Source: Acidobacteriota bacterium | GTDB taxonomy: Bacteria; Acidobacteriota; Terriglobia; Bryobacterales; Bryobacteraceae | DNA: 64,000 nt | Reading direction: 5' to 3' | Assembly (NCBI GenBank): GCA_016213775.1 | Contig: JACQZR010000155.1 | Span: 62,001-126,000, forward strand | Shown: in pieces, positions 16,171 to 24,202 of the stretch | Layout: each line of letters begins with the position of its first letter | Numbering within the stretch: position 1 is the first letter of the stretch | Notes under the pieces: model-generated | What the model saw: the letters and a program-made list of their open reading frames with translations, nothing else | What the model was told of the DNA's origin: nothing | Database searches by the model: none | Program-made: the position numbers and the translations under genes

Positions 16171-17718
16171 TCATAGCTTCAACTCCCAGCCGGCGCGGAA
16201 GACGGGTTTCAAGTACTTGTTCGCTTCCACGCTGTTGGTGAACCGCAGGTTCTTGCTGTCCCACTGGAGTTTTCCTGGGACGCGGAAGGCGATCACGCCG
16301 AGCAGCATCCATTCTGCGTACGGGCCGGAGATACTGAAGTTGGAACACGACGGCTCGCCACCCTTGCAGGCGCGGACCCAATCCGCCATGTGGCCGGGCG
16401 ATCGGGTGAGCAACTGCGGCGGCAGAACATATTCCTTCCAGCGCGAGGCAGGCAGAAGATGCACACCCTCGCCGCGGTTGACGGTGGCCATCAGACCCTT
16501 GGTACCTACAAAAACCGCACCGTTGCCGCTCAACACTCCCGGCTGTTCCGGCACGCGCTCGGGGCCGTAGACGTTGACGCCTGGTCCACCAGCACCTTGA
16601 CGGGGACGGCCAGCCGGCCCCCCTTTCTTGCCGCCGAATCCGGAAGGCGGGCCACTGAATCCGCCACCACCAGGGCCGCCGGTCCGGACGCGGCCTCTGC
16701 CTTTGTCGCCGAGGTTGTCACTCGGCGGAAGAACCTTCTCGTTCTCCATCCCAGGCACTTTGTACGCCTCGGCGTCGCCGGCCTGCGCCGAATCATGCCA
16801 GTAGATGGCAACCGGAGGCATGCCGCCACGCTGCGGAAACTCGAACTTGATCACGGCCCGATCCGGAAACGTGAGCTTGCTGGAGTTGGACACCTGGATC
16901 ATCTCCACGCTGGTGGGCGCGCCAAGCTGTAAAGCGAGGTTCACTGGCCCCATCGAATGAATGCCCCAATTGCCGATCTGACCGGTGCCGAAATCGAAAA
17001 ATCCGCGCCAGTTGTATGGCGTGTATTCTTCCGCGTAAGCGCGCATGGAAGCTCCGCCCAACCACAGGTCATAGTTCAAATTCGACGGCACCGACTTCTC
17101 TGGAGGCGCCTGCTTCAGGCCCGTCGGATGAGTGCCCGGCGTGGAGGAAACGTGAACCTCTTTCACATCCCCAATCGCGCCCGACCAGATGATCTCGGCC
17201 GCAGTCCGGATGCTCTCATGTGAATACCCTTGATTGCCCATCTGGGTTGCGACCTTGTACTTCACAGCGGCGTCCTGCAGCAGGCGCGCTTCCCACGGCG
17301 TACGTGTCAGCGGCTTCTCGACATAGACGTGCTTGCCACGCTGCATGGCATGGAGCGCGACGGTCGCATGCATATGATCGGGGATGCCGATCGTGCAGGC
17401 ATCGATGTTCTTGCCCTCTTTATCCAACATCACGCGAAAGTCTTTGTACTTCGGCGCTTTGTCGAATTTCTGGAAGTTGGCAGCGGCGCGCTTCTCATCC
17501 ACGTCGCACAACGCGACGATGTTCTCCGTGGCCGAGGCCTGGTTCAGAATTGAGCCTCCCTGTCCACCGCATCCGACGGCGGCGACATTGAGCTTGTCGT
17601 AATAGGGTTTGTAGCCCAAAGCGCGAAGGGAAGCAACGGAGCCGAAACCGGCGGCGGGGACTGCTCCGGCAAACAGCGAGCCGAAGAAGAAGTAGCGGCG
17701 AGAGACGTGGTAGGCCAT
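16171..17718 (-). CDS. Exported Gfo/Idh/MocA-family oxidoreductase with glycine-rich insert
   Basis: 515 aa from ATG 17718. A Tat-like leader (HVSRRYFFFGSLFAGAVPAA) precedes the Rossmann fold (NVAAVGCGGQGGSILNQ, NIVALCDVDEKRAA) with the EKP catalytic-lysine motif (GKHVYVEKPLTRTPWEARLL) and the C-terminal alpha/beta domain (GFFDFGTGQIGNWGIHSMGP). The family performs NAD(P)-dependent oxidoreduction of sugars; the acidobacterial exported members have unknown substrates. Unusual is a glycine, arginine and proline-rich insert of about 45 residues (RVRTGGPGGGGFSGPPSGFG onward) in the C-terminal half. The frame is open upstream to 18438, but that part runs antisense to the cytochrome gene and is not credible. 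Confidence 0.88.
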   Translation of the reverse strand: MAYHVSRRYFFFGSLFAGAVPAAGFGSVASLRALGYKPYYDKLNVAAVGCGGQGGSILNQASATENIVALCDVDEKRAAANFQKFDKAPKYKDFRVMLDKEGKNIDACTIGIPDHMHATVALHAMQRGKHVYVEKPLTRTPWEARLLQDAAVKYKVATQMGNQGYSHESIRTAAEIIWSGAIGDVKEVHVSSTPGTHPTGLKQAPPEKSVPSNLNYDLWLGGASMRAYAEEYTPYNWRGFFDFGTGQIGNWGIHSMGPVNLALQLGAPTSVEMIQVSNSSKLTFPDRAVIKFEFPQRGGMPPVAIYWHDSAQAGDAEAYKVPGMENEKVLPPSDNLGDKGRGRVRTGGPGGGGFSGPPSGFGGKKGGPAGRPRQGAGGPGVNVYGPERVPEQPGVLSGNGAVFVGTKGLMATVNRGEGVHLLPASRWKEYVLPPQLLTRSPGHMADWVRACKGGEPSCSNFSISGPYAEWMLLGVIAFRVPGKLQWDSKNLRFTNSVEANKYLKPVFRAGWELKL

Positions 17719-17926
17719 GGTTTGACGGTGACTGAGCGGGTGGGTAGTTGTCAAGATCCCGGAATCAGGATTTCCGCCGATTTGCGTCAAACGGCCCAAC
17801 GTCGGGGAAACGGCAATAGGGCCAAATTCCTCCACGACATTTCGCGCCCGGCACAAATGGCTTGATTTCAGCCGGATGGGGACTGGCCCAAAGATTGCAC
17901 TGAGATGCATTGCGAGTTTTGACGCG

Positions 17927-20713
17927 ATGCTGGTCCGAATCTGGTTGACACTCATATCGATGACGGCCTTGGCCGCTGCCCAAACTCCAAAAGCTGCAGC
18001 CAGCGCACCGCTTCCCGGCTCTGACGATTGCGCCGCCTGCCATGATTCCGGCCGCCGTACCGGCAAGCGCGAAGCTGGCGTCCCACCAGAGTTCGATGCC
18101 GCCGCATTGAAGGCATCCCCGCACGCTTCGCTCGAATGCAAAGCCTGCCATTCCGACATCAAAGAAGTCCCGCATGCAGACAAGTTGGAGAAGCCCGAAT
18201 GCGGTTCCTGCCACCCCGACCAGGCGACTATGTACGAAGAGAGTCTGCACGGGAAAGCGCTGGCGCGTGGCGACAGGATGGCTCCTGTTTGCAGTGGCTG
18301 CCACGGCACGCACAACGTGCTGCGCGCAACGGCGCCGCGATCGCCCATCTCGACGGTGGAGGTGCCCAAGCTCTGTGGCCGGTGCCACCAGGAAGGTTCG
18401 CCCGTCAGCAAGACGCACGCTATCCCGCAGTCGAACATCCTGGGTAACTACGTCGACAGTATCCACGGCGAGGGATTATTCAAGCGCGGGCTCACAGTGA
18501 CCGCCGTGTGCACCAGTTGCCACACGTCGCACTTCGTCCTGCCCCACACCGATAAACGCTCCTCCATCTCCCAAGGCAACATCGCCAAGACTTGCACGAA
18601 ATGCCACGCGCAGATCGAGGCTGTGCACCAGAAGGTGATTCGCGGCGAACTCTGGGAGAAGCAGCCGCATCTCATTCCCGCCTGCGTCGATTGCCACGAA
18701 CCGCACAAGGTGCGCAAGGTTTTCTACGCGCAGGGCATGGCGGATCGCGATTGCCAGAAGTGCCATGCTGATCCGGCATTGAAGGTGGTGCGCGACGGAA
18801 AGACCGTGCCGCTGTTCGTGAAGCACGAACAGATAGCGGGCTCGCGTCACGCGAAAGTAGCTTGCGTCCAGTGCCACACTTCTGTCAAGCCGTCCAAGAC
18901 GCGCCCGTGCGATGGCATTACGGCGAAGGTGGATTGTTCCATCTGCCATGCGCAGGTGGTGACGCAGTACCAGGAAAGCACGCACGGACAGTTGTCGGCA
19001 AAGGGTAGTGCCGACGCCCCCGGATGCCTGGATTGCCACAGCGGACACGGCACGCAGGGGAAGAACGATTCCAACTCGCCGACGTTTTCGCGCAATGTTC
19101 CGAACCTCTGCGCCAAGTGCCATCGCTCCGGGCAGAAGGCGGCCAACCGCTACAACGGAAAGCAGGAACATATCCTCGAACGGTACTCGGAAAGCATTCA
19201 CGGAAGGGGCCTGATCCAGGCCGGACTCACCGTCACCGCCGATTGCGCCGACTGCCACACGCCACACCACGAACTGCCGAGCAAAGACCCACGCTCTACG
19301 GTGAATAAGGCAAACGTTGCCAAAACGTGTGCGCAATGCCATCGCGGTATCTACGAGACATTCACCAGCAGCGTGCACTCGAGCAACGTGACCAGGACCG
19401 GCAAAGAGCTGCCATCCTGTAGCGACTGCCACTCGGCCCACGGCATCCAGCGTACCGATGAATCCAACTTCCGCCTGCACATCATGGATCAATGCGGACG
19501 CTGCCACAAGGACATCACCGAAACGTATTTCGAAACCTTCCATGGCAAAGGATCGACGCTGGGCGACCTGAAGACGGCGAAGTGCTACGATTGCCACGGC
19601 GCCCACGACATCCTGCCGGTGACGAACGACAAGTCAAGGTTGAGCCGCAACAATATCGTCGGCACCTGCGGCAAGTGCCATCCCGGGTCGCACCGCCAGT
19701 TCGCAGGCTACCTGACGCACGCTACTCATCACGATCCGAAACGTTATCCGTTCCTCTTTTACACCTTTTGGGGAATGACGACCCTGCTCGTGGGGACGTT
19801 GGTGGTGTCAGGCGCCCATACGGCGTTGTGGTTGCCACGGTCGCTCGAATACCGCAGGCAGCTTCGCGCTCGCGCCGCCGGCGATCCGGAAAAATACGTC
19901 AGGCGCTTCCGGCCGCTGCACCGCAATCTGCACCTGATGGTGATTACGAGTTTCCTCGGCCTTGCGGTGACGGGCATGATCCTGAAGTTCTCCTACGCGC
20001 CATGGGCGGTGGTGATCGCCAAACTGGTGGGCGGATTTGAGGCGGCGGGCTTTATCCATCGGGTCTGCGCCGTGCTGACGTTCACCTACTTCGGCCTCCA
20101 TTTGTGGGACGTGCGGAAGCACAAGACCAACTCCGGCAAGGGCTGGCTGCGAATGATCTTTGACCGTGAAGGTATGATGTTCAACCGCCGCGACTGGAAG
20201 GAGTTCATCGGATCGTTGAAATGGTTTGTCAATCGCGGCCCACGCCCCGAATATGGCCGCTGGACCTATTGGGAAAAGTTCGATTATTTCGCGGTATTCT
20301 GGGGCGTGGCCGTCATCGGCACGACGGGCCTCATCCTCTGGTTCCCGCAGTTTTTCACGTGGGTGATCCCCGGCTGGATGGTCAACGTCGCCACCACCAT
20401 CCATAGCGATGAAGCGCTGCTCGCCGTTTGCTTCATCTTCGTGGTGCACTTTTTCAACACGCACTTCCGGCCGGAGAGGTTCCCCATCGACACGGTAATC
20501 TTCACTACCGGGATGCCGCTGGAAGAGTTCAAGCACGACCGTCCGCGCGAGTATCAGCAGCTTGTGGAATCCGGGAAACTGGAAGAGTACCTGATGGACG
20601 CGCCGCAGCAGCGCACCGTCACCATCTGGCGCAGAATCGGATTCACGGCGCTTGGCATCGGAATGCTCGTGATTGTCTTCATCATCTACGCGGTGATTTT
20701 CTCTTACCGCTAG
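17927..20713 (+). CDS. Nineteen-heme cytochrome c fused to a cytochrome b membrane domain (CbcL-like layout)
   Basis: 928 aa from ATG 17927 (leader MLVRIWLTLISMTALAAAQ); an in-frame ATG lies at 17876. Residues about 30-585 carry 19 CXXCH c-heme sites (from CAACH to CGKCH), grouped in NapC/NrfH- and doubled-CXXCH-like segments such as SIHGEGL, STHGQLS and TFHGKGS that repeat at heme pairs. The last third has six predicted membrane spans (about 608-630, 666-688, 708-730, 786-806, 828-845, 905-926) with histidines in LHRNLHLM, FIHRVCAVLTF, YFGLHLWD, TIHSDEALL and VVHFFNTHF, as in formate dehydrogenase gamma/cytochrome b561 proteins. Geobacter CbcL has the same order with fewer c hemes and moves electrons from quinol toward the outside. 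Quinol oxidation linked to periplasmic electron transfer is the likely role, inferred. Confidence 0.92.
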   Translation: MLVRIWLTLISMTALAAAQTPKAAASAPLPGSDDCAACHDSGRRTGKREAGVPPEFDAAALKASPHASLECKACHSDIKEVPHADKLEKPECGSCHPDQATMYEESLHGKALARGDRMAPVCSGCHGTHNVLRATAPRSPISTVEVPKLCGRCHQEGSPVSKTHAIPQSNILGNYVDSIHGEGLFKRGLTVTAVCTSCHTSHFVLPHTDKRSSISQGNIAKTCTKCHAQIEAVHQKVIRGELWEKQPHLIPACVDCHEPHKVRKVFYAQGMADRDCQKCHADPALKVVRDGKTVPLFVKHEQIAGSRHAKVACVQCHTSVKPSKTRPCDGITAKVDCSICHAQVVTQYQESTHGQLSAKGSADAPGCLDCHSGHGTQGKNDSNSPTFSRNVPNLCAKCHRSGQKAANRYNGKQEHILERYSESIHGRGLIQAGLTVTADCADCHTPHHELPSKDPRSTVNKANVAKTCAQCHRGIYETFTSSVHSSNVTRTGKELPSCSDCHSAHGIQRTDESNFRLHIMDQCGRCHKDITETYFETFHGKGSTLGDLKTAKCYDCHGAHDILPVTNDKSRLSRNNIVGTCGKCHPGSHRQFAGYLTHATHHDPKRYPFLFYTFWGMTTLLVGTLVVSGAHTALWLPRSLEYRRQLRARAAGDPEKYVRRFRPLHRNLHLMVITSFLGLAVTGMILKFSYAPWAVVIAKLVGGFEAAGFIHRVCAVLTFTYFGLHLWDVRKHKTNSGKGWLRMIFDREGMMFNRRDWKEFIGSLKWFVNRGPRPEYGRWTYWEKFDYFAVFWGVAVIGTTGLILWFPQFFTWVIPGWMVNVATTIHSDEALLAVCFIFVVHFFNTHFRPERFPIDTVIFTTGMPLEEFKHDRPREYQQLVESGKLEEYLMDAPQQRTVTIWRRIGFTALGIGMLVIVFIIYAVIFSYR

Positions 20714-20740
20714 ATTCCCGTCTGCGACCTCCTCACAATC

Positions 20741-21339
20741 GAATCCCTGAGCGCCCAGCCCAACCGCTTCGGACTCCCCGCCTGCGACGCTCCCGATCAG
20801 CAACTCGCCACTCGCATCGCGTTCACCACCTGCCATAGCAACACGCACAGGGTCCCCCTCTGGGCCGCTCACCAGCTCACCCCTGAAATGCTCACCACGG
20901 CCGCTCCACGTCGCCACTTCCGCCGAGATCCCGAACTCCCCCGACTCCCTGCGCGAATCCTACTTCCTCTCCAACGCCGTCCCTCAACTCCCCGAGTTGA
21001 ATCTGTCCGTCTGGCGCAGAATCGAGAATGACATCCGCAAACTCGCCGCCCAAAGCGATGCTCTCTACATTCTCACCGGCGCCCTCTTCGATTGCGGCAA
21101 CATCCAGCACATCGGCCGCAACCAAATCGCCGTCCCCTGCGCAACTTATAAAGTGATCCTTTCCACAAAGGGGGACACCAAATCCGCCTACGCCGTAATC
21201 CTCCCCAACCAGCCCGGCGCAACCGGACAAACCGTCTCCATCCGGGAGGTAGAAGCCCGCACCAGCCTCGACTTCCTTTCCGCCATCCCCAGCGCCCGAA
21301 CAGAACCTACTCGAATCAACCACCACAGCCCTCCGCTAA
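20741..21339 (+). pseudogene. Broken DNA/RNA non-specific endonuclease
   Basis: One frame begins ACDAPDQQLATRIAFTTCHS then NTHRVPLWAAHQLTPEML and RRHFRRDPEL, typical of the N-terminal half of the NUC (DNA/RNA non-specific endonuclease) family. A second frame continues at once with SPDSLRESYFLSNAVPQLPE then LYILTGALFD, the part after the active site. The segment expected between them, including the DRGH catalytic motif, is missing, and the frame changes at the junction near 20945. Near 21290 a second frame change leads to EQNLLESTTTALR and a TAA at 21337, matching the usual C-terminus. So the gene has lost its active site and has two frame breaks. Confidence 0.75.
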
Positions 21340-21471
21340 GCCGAAAGTGCCCTTCCCATCTGGGTTCATCCGAGTTTATCGGAGTTCATCCGTGACCCCC
21401 AACCGCTACCCTCGAACACGCCCCTCGCCGACCTACGACACGCCACCACGATTCTTTTCCAGGTCGAGGAT

Positions 21472-22239
21472 CTACTCCCAGCGGCGGATCCGCATCTTGC
21501 GGAACGAGACCACGGTCTGGTGATATTGCAGCGCAACTGGACCACGGCGTTTCGCGATCTTGTAGCTGCTTTTCTCCTTCAATTGCAGGTCCAGTGCGTC
21601 CGGAGTGGTGTCCACTACGCGTACACCGTTCAGCCAGTGCTCCACCCTTCCGGCCTTGACAAGAATGCGGCTCTGGTTCCATTCGCCATGCCTGCGGACC
21701 GCCTCCGGATCGGGCGGAAACGCGCCATAAATCCCGCCGGCTCGCGAATCGCGGCGAACCAGCGAAGTGGGTTCGAATTCATCATCAGCCATCTGATACT
21801 CAACGCCAATGGAATATTCGAGCGTGGGCTCATCTCGGGCAGCGGCATCCGGTCCAGGCACTGACCGCCACTTCTCGTTCTCCTTCACGATGACCAGCGT
21901 GGGCGCCGATTGCACCCAGTACTTGATGCCGCTGTTCGCCCCCTTCTCCGCCTTCCATTCCCATTCCAATTCGAACTCGCCGAACTCTTCCTCAGTCCAA
22001 AGGTCGGTGCGCCGGTGCACGTAGGGCCGCACGCTGAGAATGCCGTCGCGGACGATCCAGGCCCCGCCCAGCGGCGTCTTGCCGGACGGACTGCGCCACC
22101 CGTCGAAGGTCCCGTTCTGGATAAGTTCGCGCCAGAGCCCTGGCTGCTGTTGTGCGCTCGCCGTCGCCGCGAACATGCCGGCAAACCAGGCGCGGCGAGT
22201 CGTTTCGAACGGCGCGCGGCTAGACGGAGTTGAAACCAT
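21472..22239 (-). CDS. Secreted DUF1080 (3-keto-disaccharide hydrolase-like) protein
   Basis: 255 aa from ATG 22239 (a TTG start 15 nt upstream also fits). A leader (TTRRAWFAGMFAATASAQQQ) precedes a concanavalin-like DUF1080 domain: LIQNGTFDGWRS, WIVRDGILSVRP, LWTEEEFGEFELEWEWKAEK, GANSGIKYWV, EYQMADDEF, GGIYGAFPP, WNQSRILVKAGRVEHWLNG and GPVALQYHQTVVSFRKMRIR. The domain is one of the commonest exported domains in Acidobacteria and Planctomycetes; some members hydrolyse 3-keto-glycosides. The gene stands alone, next to a broken endonuclease gene. Confidence 0.92.
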   Translation of the reverse strand: MVSTPSSRAPFETTRRAWFAGMFAATASAQQQPGLWRELIQNGTFDGWRSPSGKTPLGGAWIVRDGILSVRPYVHRRTDLWTEEEFGEFELEWEWKAEKGANSGIKYWVQSAPTLVIVKENEKWRSVPGPDAAARDEPTLEYSIGVEYQMADDEFEPTSLVRRDSRAGGIYGAFPPDPEAVRRHGEWNQSRILVKAGRVEHWLNGVRVVDTTPDALDLQLKEKSSYKIAKRRGPVALQYHQTVVSFRKMRIRRWE

Positions 22240-22282
22240 GGAAGGGTAAGCCAATTATGCCAGCTAGGGTTACAATGTGCAT

Positions 22283-22348
22283 GTGACGCAGCAGTTCGAG
22301 GCGGTGTACGTTGCCTGCAACCGCGGAACCCTTCAACCACCGGAATAG
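22283..22348 (+). pseudogene. Truncated DUF104 antitoxin N-terminus
   Basis: A GTG start at 22283 opens a 21-codon frame TQQFEAVYVACNRGTLQPPE that ends in TAG. This matches the first 20 residues of DUF104 (AF2212-like) antitoxins, in which TQQFEAVYENG-LRPLEPL is the usual opening. The remaining 40-50 residues of the antitoxin are absent. Confidence 0.55.
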
Positions 22349-22538
22349 AGAATTAGAGTGGATAGCGCCTCACGCGGCTCAATACCGGGGCCAGTGGCTC
22401 GCCCTTGAGGTGGACACCCTCATCAGCCACGGGCTCGACGCCAGGACTGTCCTCCAGGAAGCAAGAAGCAAGGGTGTTCACCAGCCACTTCTCTATCAAA
22501 TGCCCGAAGTTGATCTGCCCTCGGCTGGATGGCTCTAG
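22311..22538 (+). CDS. DUF5678-like small protein, start region damaged
   Basis: 75 codons from TTG 22311, but only the portion from NRELEWIAPHAAQYRGQWLA on is family-like; it continues LEVDTLISHGLDARTVLQEA and RSKGVHQPLLYQMPEVDLPS. The EW..H..-Y-GQW-AL-GD-L--HG pattern and a terminal GW are typical of DUF5678 proteins, which are often encoded with a retropepsin-like gene. The authentic start appears to have been lost in the same deletion that truncated the DUF104 antitoxin, since the first dozen codons are out of pattern. The TAG stop overlaps the GTG of the next gene by one base, a normal layout for this module. It may no longer be expressed properly. Confidence 0.55.
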   Translation: MPATAEPFNHRNRELEWIAPHAAQYRGQWLALEVDTLISHGLDARTVLQEARSKGVHQPLLYQMPEVDLPSAGWL

Positions 22539-22942
22539 TGCCCCGACTCGATTTCGCCTGAACTCATCACTACGCGCATGTCGAGGAAGGCATACCGGTT
22601 CCGTTGGTATTAGGGTATGGGTTGGAGTCTGTAGAACTTGTCGCTTTTCTGGATTCTGGGGCCAGCGACTGCCTGTTCGACCGAGTCCACGGCGAGCTAC
22701 TCGGAATCAATGTCGAGTCGGGCGAGCCAAGACGGTTCCGCACTGCCACGGGCACCATCGAAGCGTTCGGGCACGTTGTTATCTTGAACGTCCTCGGACT
22801 CGCTTTTCAGTCGATGGTCTTCTTTTTCGCAGACGAGCGGCTGAAGAAGAACCTTCTGGGGCGGCGCGGGTGGTTGGACCGGATTCAGTTGGGAATTATC
22901 GACTACGACCAGATTCTGTTCCTGTCCCACTATGATTCCTAG
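22538..22942 (+). pseudogene. Retropepsin-like aspartic protease gene with an early stop codon
   Basis: The frame starts with GTG 22538 and encodes VPRLDFA, then an in-frame TGA at 22559-22561, then THHYAHVEEGIPVPLVLGYG and on to the end at 22942. The catalytic motif is intact (LVAFLDSGASDCLFDRVHGE) as are the later blocks GEPRRFRTATGTIEAFGHVV, NLLGRRGWLDRIQLGIIDYD and LFLSHYD. The family is the clan AA single-domain, dimer-forming aspartic proteases of about 125-130 residues, which this would be without the TGA. A restart downstream would remove the first strand, so the gene is probably dead. It sits immediately after the DUF5678-like gene. Confidence 0.65.
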
Positions 22943-23028
22943 GTGCGCTGCAACCGCCCACCGTTCAGCGTTCCTCCGCGCAAGTTGCTAGGCTGAAGTT
23001 TGGCACTGAAGCAAGTGCGCCGGTTCCT

Positions 23029-23484
23029 ATGATTGCCCGTGATGGTGGAGTCGACCGCCGGCAGTTCCTTGAAGATTCGCTGCTGGCCGCGGGGGTTGTG
23101 CCACAGTGTTGTTCCACACCTCCTGCTCCGATGGAAAGCATTCGTTTCGAAGGGTCCAGACTCATACTGGATCTGCGAAGAATCCCTACTCTGCGATCAA
23201 ATGGTTCAGCCTGCGCTGTGTGGGATGAGACGCGGAAATTGAACCTCATCGTGGCGCGAACAGAGGCGAAGCACTTTGTTGCATTGAATCGTGCCTGCAC
23301 CCACGGCGGTGCGAGTTGCACGTACATGCACAAGAGCCGCACGCTCCGTTGTACCAGCCTGAACCACGCCGAATACACCCTCGACGGCACGCTGCTGCAC
23401 GGCCGTACGCACGGCAACTTGAGGGCATACCACCTGCGTCTGAACGGCCCCTACATCGAGATCGACCTGGAGAAGGCGTCGTGA
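23029..23484 (+). CDS. Rieske-domain protein with a Cys-to-Ser change at a cluster ligand
   Basis: 151 aa. A Tat-like start ([20 protein letters not shown]) suggests export, followed by a Rieske fold at about 45-148. The first ligand pair is present in [14 protein letters not shown]. The second pair reads [20 protein letters not shown]: counting from the first histidine, 17 residues precede the S of SLNH, exactly where the canonical C-x2-H cysteine belongs, and the cysteine present lies two residues earlier (C-x4-H). So the [2Fe-2S] cluster is either altered or lost. The stop overlaps the GTG of the SUMF1-like gene, so the two are translationally coupled. Confidence 0.8.
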   Translation: MIARDGGVDRRQFLEDSLLAAGVVPQCCSTPPAPMESIRFEGSRLILDLRRIPTLRSNGSACAVWDETRKLNLIVARTEAKHFVALNRACTHGGASCTYMHKSRTLRCTSLNHAEYTLDGTLLHGRTHGNLRAYHLRLNGPYIEIDLEKAS

Positions 23485-24152
23485 TACGCGCGGTGACGGC
23501 AGGGATCGTGCTCTGCACTCTTGCCCTGGCGGAGAGCCCGGATTTCGTGCGCATTCCCTCGGGAGATCTCTGGATGGGGAAGACCGAAGTTACGGTCAAC
23601 CAGTTTCGCGCCTTTGTCCAGGCCACGGGTCATCGAACGTCCGCGGAGAAGCAGTCAAGCCAGCGCACCTGGCGCTCACCGGGCTTTAAGGCATCGGGTC
23701 AGTCGCCCGTCGTTTACGTCAGCGTCCAGGACGCAACCGCCTACTGCGAGTGGATTGGCGCGCGACTGCCCACCGACCAGGAATGGGAGCATGCAGCCAG
23801 CGCCGGCGCAGCCACCCGCCACTACTGGGGCGAATCCATCGACGGTCGTTATCTCTGGTACCGGACGAACTCGGATGGCAGACCGCGCCCGGTAGGGCGG
23901 AAACTTCCCAATCGGTGGGGACTGTACGACGTCGAGGGCAACGTTTGGGAATGGACGATCGTGGAGCCACAAGAAGCAGAGCCCTTGGCTAACCGTCGCG
24001 GCGGATCCTGGATTGATTGCGAGAACATTGAAGGCGCGCCTGGAACGGGGTTCTCTCCATTGATCGGACTCAAGAAGTACTACAAAATCCCGATCAAGCT
24101 CGAACATCGGTATGACGATATCGGCTTCCGTTGCGCGCGGACGCGGCCATAG
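23481..24152 (+). CDS. Secreted SUMF1/formylglycine-generating-enzyme-like protein
   Basis: 223 aa from GTG 23481, overlapping the Rieske stop by 4 nt (GTGA) and giving a short leader ([15 protein letters not shown]). Typical SUMF1 blocks follow: [92 protein letters not shown] and DDIGFRCAR. The paired catalytic cysteines of true formylglycine-generating enzymes are not both present after GGSW, so sulfatase activation is doubtful; the family is widely used as a fold for other jobs. The downstream PSD1/DUF1501 pair has a sulfatase-like member, which makes the pairing notable. Confidence 0.85.
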   Translation: MIRAVTAGIVLCTLALAESPDFVRIPSGDLWMGKTEVTVNQFRAFVQATGHRTSAEKQSSQRTWRSPGFKASGQSPVVYVSVQDATAYCEWIGARLPTDQEWEHAASAGAATRHYWGESIDGRYLWYRTNSDGRPRPVGRKLPNRWGLYDVEGNVWEWTIVEPQEAEPLANRRGGSWIDCENIEGAPGTGFSPLIGLKKYYKIPIKLEHRYDDIGFRCARTRP

Positions 24153-24202
24153 CGGAAAGAGCAAGCGTTGCAATCCGCCCGCCGACTTCGTCTAATAGAC
24201 CT

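Noticed and set aside
17719-18438. Long N-terminal extension of the Gfo/Idh/MocA gene (leftward frame open to 18438)
   Set aside because: The extension runs antisense to the multiheme cytochrome's N-terminus, lacks family sequence, and the Tat-like leader starts at 17718.
18476-19606. Leftward 376-codon frame opposite the multiheme cytochrome
   Set aside because: It is a shadow of the GC-rich coding strand; repeated CXXCH codons create the open antisense frame. No family sequence.
23481-24152. Calling the SUMF1-like protein a true formylglycine-generating enzyme
   Set aside because: The pair of active-site cysteines after GGSW is not present, and no cysteine-type sulfatase gene is adjacent.
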